This document shows, in pieces, positions 5,727 to 11,038 of a DNA stretch of 11,038 bases. Source of the DNA: Methylovirgula sp. (GTDB taxonomy: Bacteria > Pseudomonadota > Alphaproteobacteria > Rhizobiales > Beijerinckiaceae); contig JANXSV010000083.1 in NCBI GenBank assembly GCA_025356505.1, positions 1-11,038 on the forward strand, given 5' to 3'. The notes below the pieces were generated by a model that saw only the letters and a list, made by a program, of their open reading frames with translations, was not told the origin of the DNA and searched no databases. Position 1 is the stretch's first letter; each line of letters begins with the position of its first letter. The position numbers and the translations under genes are program-made.

Positions 5727-8700
5727 GAATAAATGTCTCGGCCTGGTCCATACGCAAGCCTATCCCTGCCTTGGTTCTGTTCACTGTATTACTGGTGATA
5801 GGCACCATTTCGTTTCGAAATTTGCCGATCACGCGGTTTCCAAATATCGACGTACCGATTGTTTCGGTACTGATCACCCAGCCCGGCGCCGCACCTGCCG
5901 AACTTGAGACGCAGGTCACAAAAAAGGTTGAGGACTCCATCGCTGGTGTCTCCGGGGTGAAACACATCACCTCCACAATCACGGACAGCACCTCGCAAAC
6001 GGTTGTTGAATTCCTTCTGGAGACCAACACCGACCGTGCGGTCAACGACGTTAAAGACGCCGTCAGCAAAATTCGCAGCGATCTTCCTGCCAACATCAAC
6101 GAGCCGATCACGCAGCGTGTTCAAATTGAGGGCGCGGCCATTCTGACCTTTGCGGTGAGCAATCCTGTCCGCAATTCCGAGGAAATTTCCTGGTACATCG
6201 ATGATGTGGTCACGCGAAAGCTGCAAGGCGTGCGCGGTGTTGCGTCAGTGTCGCGCGTTGGTGGCGTGCTGCGCGAAATCCGGGTTTCGCTTGATCCGGA
6301 TAAGCTTAATGCTCTGGGCGTCACCTCTGCGGACGTCAACAAGCAGCTCCATGCCACCAACGTCGATGTTGCTGGCGGGCGCAGTGAAGTTGGCGGCAAC
6401 GAGCAGGCCATACGCACGTTGGCTGGTGCCCACTCTATGGACGATCTGGCCAACACCATCATCGCGCTGCCTGGAAACCGCAATGTAAAATTGTCCGAGC
6501 TCGGCACAGTGACAGATATGTTCGAGGAACCCCGCACATTTGCGCGCCTCGACGGCAAGCCGGTTGTCGGTTTCGGGGTATTTCGCTCCAAAGGTGAAAG
6601 CGACGCCCGTGTTTCGGATCTGACCAAGGCCAAAGTCGCCGAACTCATAAAAGAAAACCCCGACTTCAAAATCGATCTGATCGATTCCTCCGTGGACTAT
6701 ACGGTCGGCAACTACAATTCGGCGATGGAAGGATTGTTGGAGGGCGCCGCCCTCTCGGTTCTGGTCGTGTTTTTGTTCCTGCGTGATTGGCGCGCGACGC
6801 TTATTTCTGCCGTTGCCCTGCCGCTTTCTGCCATTCCAACCTTTTGGGCGATGGGTCAGCTCGGTTTTTCGCTTAATCTCGTGAGTTTGCTCGGCATTAC
6901 TCTGGCCACGGGTGTTCTGGTTGACGACGCTATCGTCGAAATTGAGAACATTGTCCGCCACATGCACATGGGCAAATCCGCCTATAATGCCTCGCTAGAA
7001 GCTGCAGACGAAATAGGTCTAGCCGTTATTGCCATTTCTTTGACAATCATGGCGGTATTCGCTCCGGTCAGTTTCATGGGCGGCATCGCCGGGCAATATT
7101 TCAAACAATTCGGCCTTACAGTCGCTATCGCAGTGTTTTTCTCGCTGCTAACAGCGCGTCTTATCACGCCGATGCTAACCGCCTACTTCCTGAAGGCCCA
7201 TGATGAGCCGAAACATCAAGAAGACGGCTTCATCATGCGCTCATATACGGGCGTGGTGAGTTTTTCCGTCCGTCATCGCTGGCTGACGCTGATTGTCGGC
7301 TTGGCGCTTTTCGCCGTGTCCATCTGGTCCACCGGCTTTCTGGAAAAGGGCTTCATACCCGCCGGAGATGAAGCACGATTGCTGTTTGCGGCGGAGCTTC
7401 CGCCTGGCTTCCGCCTTGCAGACACGCAAAGCGTTGCTGATGACATCACTGCCCGGCTGAAAAAAATGCCGGAGGTTGAAAGCGTTTTCGTCAACGGCGG
7501 CTATGTAATTTCAGGCGGCAATGAAATTCGCAAAGCAACGTTGACCATCCGGTTAGTTCACAAAACCAAGCGGGTCAAATCCCAAAAGGAGCTCGAAAAC
7601 GAGATCGGGCATCTTCTGGCGGAAACACCGGATCTTCGCTTCTGGGGCATTCAGGGAAATGGCCAACGTGGGCTTTCACTCATCATCGCCGGCAATGACA
7701 ACGCGCGTATCGCAGATGTGGCGGCGCAGTTGCAGAGCGAAATGAAAACAATCCCGTCTTTCATTGCAAATCCTGTGTCGACAGCGCCGCTCGACCGTCC
7801 GGAAATTCATGTCGTTCCAAAACCCGGCTTGGCTGCGGATTTAGGTGTTTCTACGGACACAATTTCCCAGACTATCCGCATTGCGACCATTGGTGACGTT
7901 TCGTCCAATCTGGCGAAATACACCATCGGAGACAGGCAGATACCGATCCGCGTTCAGCTCATCGACAAAGCCCGCACCGACATGAACGTGTTGGAAAATC
8001 TCAAAGTCGGCACCGGACGCGGCAGCACTGTGCCTCTGTCAACCGTTGCCGACGTTGAGTTTGCACAAGGTCCAACATCCATCGGTCGCTACGACCGCAC
8101 GCGCCGTGTCGCGGTGGAAGCAGATCTTGTGGGCAATACGCCACTGGGAAGCGCTCTTGATAAGGTCTATGCGCTGCCCGTCGCCAAAAAACTTCTCGAT
8201 GAGAATGCCGAGCGCAAAACCCGTAACCTCCTCCCAGATATCGAAATCAAACAAACCGGTGATGCAGAGGTTCAAGGGGAGGTTTTTGCCGGATTTGCCA
8301 CAGCTATGGGTGCGGGCCTGATGATGGTGTTCGGGGTGCTCGTATTGCTGTTCGCGAGCGTGCTTCAGCCGGTCACTATTTTATTCTCGCTGCCTCTATC
8401 CATTGGTGGCGTGGTGCTCGCTCTTCTCATTACCGGCAAATCCCTGTCTATGCCTGTCGTCATCGGGATTTTGATGCTGATCGGTATCGTCACGAAAAAC
8501 GCCATCATGCTTGTGGATTTCGCCATCGAAGAAATGGCGAAAGGCATTGGGCGCACTGAGGCTATTATCGATGCAGGCCGCAAACGCGCGCGCCCTATTG
8601 TCATGACGACAATCGCAATGGGCGCTGGCATGTTCCCGTCTGCTCTTGCGCTCGGCGATGGCGGTGAGTTCCGCGCACCCATGGCAATCGGCGTTATTGG

Positions 8701-8893
8701 CGGTTTGCTGGTTTCGACAGTCTTGTCCTTGGTGTTCGTGCCCGCCGTGTTCACAATCATGGATTCTTTGGGCAACGGCCTCTGGTGGGTGTTCGGGCGC
8801 TTCATCGGCCCGACAGATGCCCCCGAAGAACCGGAGCGGACGGCAGTATCTGAGCCTCATCCCAAGCCCGCTCTCGCCAATGCAGCAGAATAA
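5723..8893 (+). CDS. RND-family multidrug efflux permease (HAE1 type)
   Basis: A full-length 1056-residue inner-membrane RND pump that exchanges protons for export of hydrophobic or amphiphilic compounds from the periplasm and inner membrane. TM1 is at about 14-31, followed by the first large periplasmic loop to about 335; TM2-TM6 lie between 340 and 492; TM7 is at about 519-538, followed by the second large loop to about 855; and TM8-TM12 lie between about 857 and 1015. The proton-relay residues are present: Asp401 and Asp402 in TM4 (TGVLVDDAIVEIENI) and Lys925 in TM10 (GIVTKNAIMLVDFA). The N-terminus MRINVSAWSIRKP and the motif with RARPIVMTT (956-963) are typical of HAE1 or MdtC-like pumps rather than metal RND pumps. 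It overlaps the adaptor gene by ATGA. Its UAA stop is in the same reading frame as the following ATPase, only two codons before that gene's start. The drug profile cannot be predicted. Confidence 0.95.
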   Translation: MRINVSAWSIRKPIPALVLFTVLLVIGTISFRNLPITRFPNIDVPIVSVLITQPGAAPAELETQVTKKVEDSIAGVSGVKHITSTITDSTSQTVVEFLLETNTDRAVNDVKDAVSKIRSDLPANINEPITQRVQIEGAAILTFAVSNPVRNSEEISWYIDDVVTRKLQGVRGVASVSRVGGVLREIRVSLDPDKLNALGVTSADVNKQLHATNVDVAGGRSEVGGNEQAIRTLAGAHSMDDLANTIIALPGNRNVKLSELGTVTDMFEEPRTFARLDGKPVVGFGVFRSKGESDARVSDLTKAKVAELIKENPDFKIDLIDSSVDYTVGNYNSAMEGLLEGAALSVLVVFLFLRDWRATLISAVALPLSAIPTFWAMGQLGFSLNLVSLLGITLATGVLVDDAIVEIENIVRHMHMGKSAYNASLEAADEIGLAVIAISLTIMAVFAPVSFMGGIAGQYFKQFGLTVAIAVFFSLLTARLITPMLTAYFLKAHDEPKHQEDGFIMRSYTGVVSFSVRHRWLTLIVGLALFAVSIWSTGFLEKGFIPAGDEARLLFAAELPPGFRLADTQSVADDITARLKKMPEVESVFVNGGYVISGGNEIRKATLTIRLVHKTKRVKSQKELENEIGHLLAETPDLRFWGIQGNGQRGLSLIIAGNDNARIADVAAQLQSEMKTIPSFIANPVSTAPLDRPEIHVVPKPGLAADLGVSTDTISQTIRIATIGDVSSNLAKYTIGDRQIPIRVQLIDKARTDMNVLENLKVGTGRGSTVPLSTVADVEFAQGPTSIGRYDRTRRVAVEADLVGNTPLGSALDKVYALPVAKKLLDENAERKTRNLLPDIEIKQTGDAEVQGEVFAGFATAMGAGLMMVFGVLVLLFASVLQPVTILFSLPLSIGGVVLALLITGKSLSMPVVIGILMLIGIVTKNAIMLVDFAIEEMAKGIGRTEAIIDAGRKRARPIVMTTIAMGAGMFPSALALGDGGEFRAPMAIGVIGGLLVSTVLSLVFVPAVFTIMDSLGNGLWWVFGRFIGPTDAPEEPERTAVSEPHPKPALANAAE

Positions 8894-8899
8894 CGGCGT

Positions 8900-9649
8900 T
8901 TGACCCAAAATCTTAAGCCCCCGCTCGACGTTAAAAATCTCACCAAGCGCTATGCAAATGTGCTGGCGGTCGACAATCTTACTTTCGCCGTTGAGCGCGG
9001 GGAAATTGTCGGTCTGCTTGGTCTCAATGGCGCAGGCAAGAGCACAACCATAAACATGATCTTGGGCGTGCTTGAGCCAACGTCAGGCACCGTGGCCCTC
9101 AACGGATTTGATGTCGCTAAAGACCGTCAGCGCGCGCTCGCAAAAACCAATTTTGCCGCCGTCTATGCGCCTTTGCCCGGCAATCTCACCGTGCGGCAAA
9201 ACCTGCGTATCTTTGGTCTCATCTACAATGTCCCTAAGCTTGAACAGCGCATTGATGCTCTGTTGGCGCAATATGAGCTTGACGCCTTCGCAGACACACG
9301 ATGCGGCCTGCTGTCTTCCGGCGAGCAGAGCCGTGTCTCGCTGGCAAAAGCCATGCTGAACCGGCCTACAGTGCTGCTTTTGGATGAACCTACCGCCTCG
9401 ATAGATCCTTCGACAGCGCAGGGCATACGCGGCTATATTCGCGATTTTACCGCTGCCGAGCACGGGGCCGTGCTCTGGACCAGCCACAATATGTACGAAG
9501 TTGAAGAAGTCTGCGACCGCATTTTGCTCATGTCCCACGGCAAAATCCTATTGCAGGGAGATCCAAAGACACTCCCGCAAGCACACGGCTTTACCACACT
9601 GGAGGCGCTGTTCGTTGATGTCGCGCGCGAATCGGCAGATGCACCATGA
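8900..9649 (+). CDS. ABC exporter ATP-binding protein (ABC-2/NodI-NatA type)
   Basis: A 249-residue nucleotide-binding subunit that powers the permease encoded next. Walker A is GLNGAGKST (41-49), the signature is LSSGE (138-142) in place of LSGGQ, Walker B is VLLLDEPTASID (158-169), and the switch His is in WTSHNM (193-198). The Q-loop region NFAAVYAPLPGNLTV (84-98) lacks the usual Gln; from memory, a subfamily of NatA-like ATPases has NF(S/A)xxY at this place. The only workable start is TTG at 8900: the RND stop lies in the same frame at 8891-8893 and the first ATG comes after Walker A. No clear Shine-Dalgarno site is seen, so reinitiation by ribosomes finishing the RND gene is likely. The final ATGA overlaps the permease start. 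Confidence 0.92.
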   Translation: MTQNLKPPLDVKNLTKRYANVLAVDNLTFAVERGEIVGLLGLNGAGKSTTINMILGVLEPTSGTVALNGFDVAKDRQRALAKTNFAAVYAPLPGNLTVRQNLRIFGLIYNVPKLEQRIDALLAQYELDAFADTRCGLLSSGEQSRVSLAKAMLNRPTVLLLDEPTASIDPSTAQGIRGYIRDFTAAEHGAVLWTSHNMYEVEEVCDRILLMSHGKILLQGDPKTLPQAHGFTTLEALFVDVARESADAP

Positions 9650-10449
9650 ATGTCGCCCGTATATATGCCGTGGTTCTGCGGCAATATTACCTCCTGCGAG
9701 GAAGCCCGACGCGCCTGTTGCCACTGTTCGTCTGGGTGATGATTGACATTGTTCTGTGGGGCTTTTTCAGCCTTTACCTCGGAAGCGTTTCGTCTCAAGG
9801 CGGCCATTTCGTACCGGCCTTGCTGGGCGCTGTCCTGCTGTGGGATTTCCTTACAAGGGTCATGCAAGGCGTGACAATGGCTTTTTTTGAGGATGTCTGG
9901 TCCAGAAACTTCCTGAACTTTTTCGCAACGCCGCTGCGCGTCACCGAATATATCGCGGGCCTCGTCGTCACCGGTATCGGGACGAGCCTCGTAGGTCTTC
10001 TGGCCATGGTTCTGCTGGCATGGCTGGCCTTTGGTCTGTCGTATGCCGCTTATGGAGCGGCGCTGATCCCGTTCATATTGGTGCTCTTTATATTTGGCAT
10101 GGCGCTCGGCGTTCTGGGCAGCGCGCTTGTCTTGCGGCTCGGGCCGTCAGCTGAATGGCTCATCTGGCCGATTCCGGCCATTTTGGCACCTTTTGTCTGC
10201 GTGTTTTATCCGCTGTCCATTCTACCGCTATGGATGCAAGCCATCGCCCGGATTTTGCCGCCCTCTTATGTTTTCGAATCCATGCGCGGCATTATCGGTG
10301 GCGGCGAGGTGCCCCTCCAGAACCTCGCCATAGCCTCCGCAATGGCGCTGGCGTACCTTGCTGCTTCCATTTGGGTTTTCCTGAAAGTGTATCGTGTCGC
10401 GGTGCGTTCGGGGCTCATAGCCAGGTACAGCGCCGAGGCCGTGAATTAA
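9646..10449 (+). CDS. ABC-2 type transporter permease
   Basis: A 267-residue inner-membrane protein of the ABC-2 exporter family (NodJ, DrrB or YadH-like). Six membrane segments can be seen at about 23-45, 56-75, 102-130, 137-165, 170-194 and 228-248, the standard number for the family. The conserved region around LPPSYVFESMRGII (204-217) before the last helix is typical. With the preceding ATPase it would form a dimer-of-dimers exporter for lipids, glycans, drugs or antibiotics; the substrate is not readable. The start overlaps the ATPase stop by ATGA, so stoichiometric synthesis is expected. It is the last gene of the operon. Its TAA stop lies within TTAA, shared with the stop codon of the convergent Nudix gene. 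Confidence 0.92.
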   Translation: MNVARIYAVVLRQYYLLRGSPTRLLPLFVWVMIDIVLWGFFSLYLGSVSSQGGHFVPALLGAVLLWDFLTRVMQGVTMAFFEDVWSRNFLNFFATPLRVTEYIAGLVVTGIGTSLVGLLAMVLLAWLAFGLSYAAYGAALIPFILVLFIFGMALGVLGSALVLRLGPSAEWLIWPIPAILAPFVCVFYPLSILPLWMQAIARILPPSYVFESMRGIIGGGEVPLQNLAIASAMALAYLAASIWVFLKVYRVAVRSGLIARYSAEAVN

Positions 10450-10964
10450 CCCTCAGGCGCAGGGTGCAGGCCGCGCGCTTCCGGCGCTTTCGTCTGGCGA
10501 TGCTTGCGAAATTTTGGACGTTCGATCCGCCGCAGAAAGTCCAGCAGTATGGTCTTTAATCCTGGCTCCTCCACGAGTTCTGCGGCAAGTTCCGGCTCAA
10601 TCCAGCGGGAAAACCTTTGCCCATGCTCGCGCCAAGTCGGACTTTGCTCCAAAAACCTCAGCGGGAACACCTTAACCGTGCACAGCTCAAAATGTGCCTC
10701 TTGCCGTTTGAAATAATCAAAGGAGCCAATAGACTTTTTTGAAATTTGACCTTTCGCACCCGCTTCTTCAAGCGCTTCAATCTGCGCGGCTTCAAAGGGG
10801 CGCTTTCCCTTCATGGGCCAGCCCTTGGGAAGTACCCAGCGGCCCGTATCGCGCGACGTGACCAATAATATTTCCGGACCGCCACCAAAATTGATACGCC
10901 AAACCAAGCAGCCATACTGCTGCGTAGGTTTCCGGTTCGGGCGTTTGGACAAACGTTTAGCCAA
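10446..10964 (-). CDS. Nudix hydrolase with altered Nudix box
   Basis: A 172-residue Nudix (MutT-like) protein. The fold is recognisable from VTSRDTGRWVLPKGWP (35-50) and the Nudix box at 48-70. Glu63, Glu66 and Glu67 of the metal-binding REUXEEXGU core are kept, but Ile62 replaces its Arg and Lys54 stands where the first Glu of the signature is expected. Relatives in Hyphomicrobiales carry the same GWPMKGK lead-in, as I recall, and resemble diphosphoinositol or dinucleoside polyphosphate hydrolases; the substrate here is unknown. The start is TTG at 10964: an in-frame TAA directly precedes it, and AGG lies about 9 bases upstream. A second TTG four codons later is the alternative, and no ATG precedes the fold. 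The basic C-terminal tail from about residue 150 is probably disordered. The gene converges on the export operon with overlapping stop codons. Confidence 0.87.
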   Translation of the reverse strand: MAKRLSKRPNRKPTQQYGCLVWRINFGGGPEILLVTSRDTGRWVLPKGWPMKGKRPFEAAQIEALEEAGAKGQISKKSIGSFDYFKRQEAHFELCTVKVFPLRFLEQSPTWREHGQRFSRWIEPELAAELVEEPGLKTILLDFLRRIERPKFRKHRQTKAPEARGLHPAPEG

Positions 10965-11038
10965 TTAAAAAGACCTAAAAACATCGAATCAATAAGTAAA
11001 ATTACCTAAATGATGCAAGTGACTTAGCGCGGTTACAA

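Noticed and set aside
8365..8908. Minus-strand ORFs of 146 and 170 residues
   Set aside because: Antisense to the C-terminal membrane domain of the RND pump; the His/Asp/Arg-rich composition is what the reverse of hydrophobic codons gives.
10471..10492. Weak hairpin GCCG/CGGC followed by GCTTTCG downstream of the ABC permease
   Set aside because: A four-pair stem inside the Nudix coding sequence and without a real T tract is too weak to call a terminator.
1..11038. Search for CRISPR arrays, tRNA or rRNA genes, insertion sequences and attachment sites
   Set aside because: No spaced repeats, cloverleaf signatures, transposase motifs or terminal inverted repeats were seen by eye on either strand; a covariance-model scan was not possible here.

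Overview
The window looks like chromosomal DNA from an alphaproteobacterium, probably of the order Hyphomicrobiales (Brucella/Ochrobactrum-like or a relative). This is inferred from moderate GC content, the style of the protein sequences (a Nudix protein with a GWPMKGK-type box, an SDR ending in GGLTLYADF, an inositol dehydrogenase of rhizobial type) and gene-dense, translationally coupled operons. No database search was possible, so the genus is open. There is no sign of phage, insertion sequence, CRISPR array, tRNA or rRNA.

Left part (1-1416, minus strand): a two-gene unit made of a short-chain dehydrogenase/reductase followed, with no intervening base, by a carbon-nitrogen hydrolase of the Nit/omega-amidase type. 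The hydrolase runs off the left edge and lacks its C-terminus. To the right (about 1417-2614) is a looser stretch. It holds a short Sel1-repeat ORF that looks like the 3' remnant of a larger gene, a perfect 11-bp hairpin, a small unrecognised gene with its own promoter, Shine-Dalgarno site and terminator, and a 17-bp tandem duplication upstream of the next gene.

Centre (2615-3667): a complete stand-alone inositol 2-dehydrogenase-like oxidoreductase followed by a good intrinsic terminator.

Right part (3688-10449, plus strand): the main feature, a five-gene export operon. A consensus-like promoter overlaps a 22-bp palindrome that is probably the operator of the first gene, a TetR-family repressor. 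Then come a periplasmic adaptor (MFP), an HAE1-type RND pump, an ABC ATPase and an ABC-2 membrane permease. Adaptor and RND pump overlap by ATGA, the ATPase starts 6 bases after the RND stop at a TTG codon in the same frame, and ATPase and permease overlap by ATGA. The likely logic is that a ligand releases the repressor, which then derepresses both a proton-driven tripartite pump and an ATP-driven inner-membrane exporter. No outer-membrane channel gene is present, so a TolC-type protein must come from elsewhere.

Right edge: a minus-strand Nudix hydrolase converges on the operon. Its stop codon and that of the ABC permease share the palindrome TTAA. The Nudix box has isoleucine where the signature has arginine. 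The last 74 bases (10965-11038) hold the Nudix leader and nothing else I can support.

The nearest thing to an undescribed system is the RND-plus-ABC operon. Its parts belong to known families; the joint arrangement is what merits attention.
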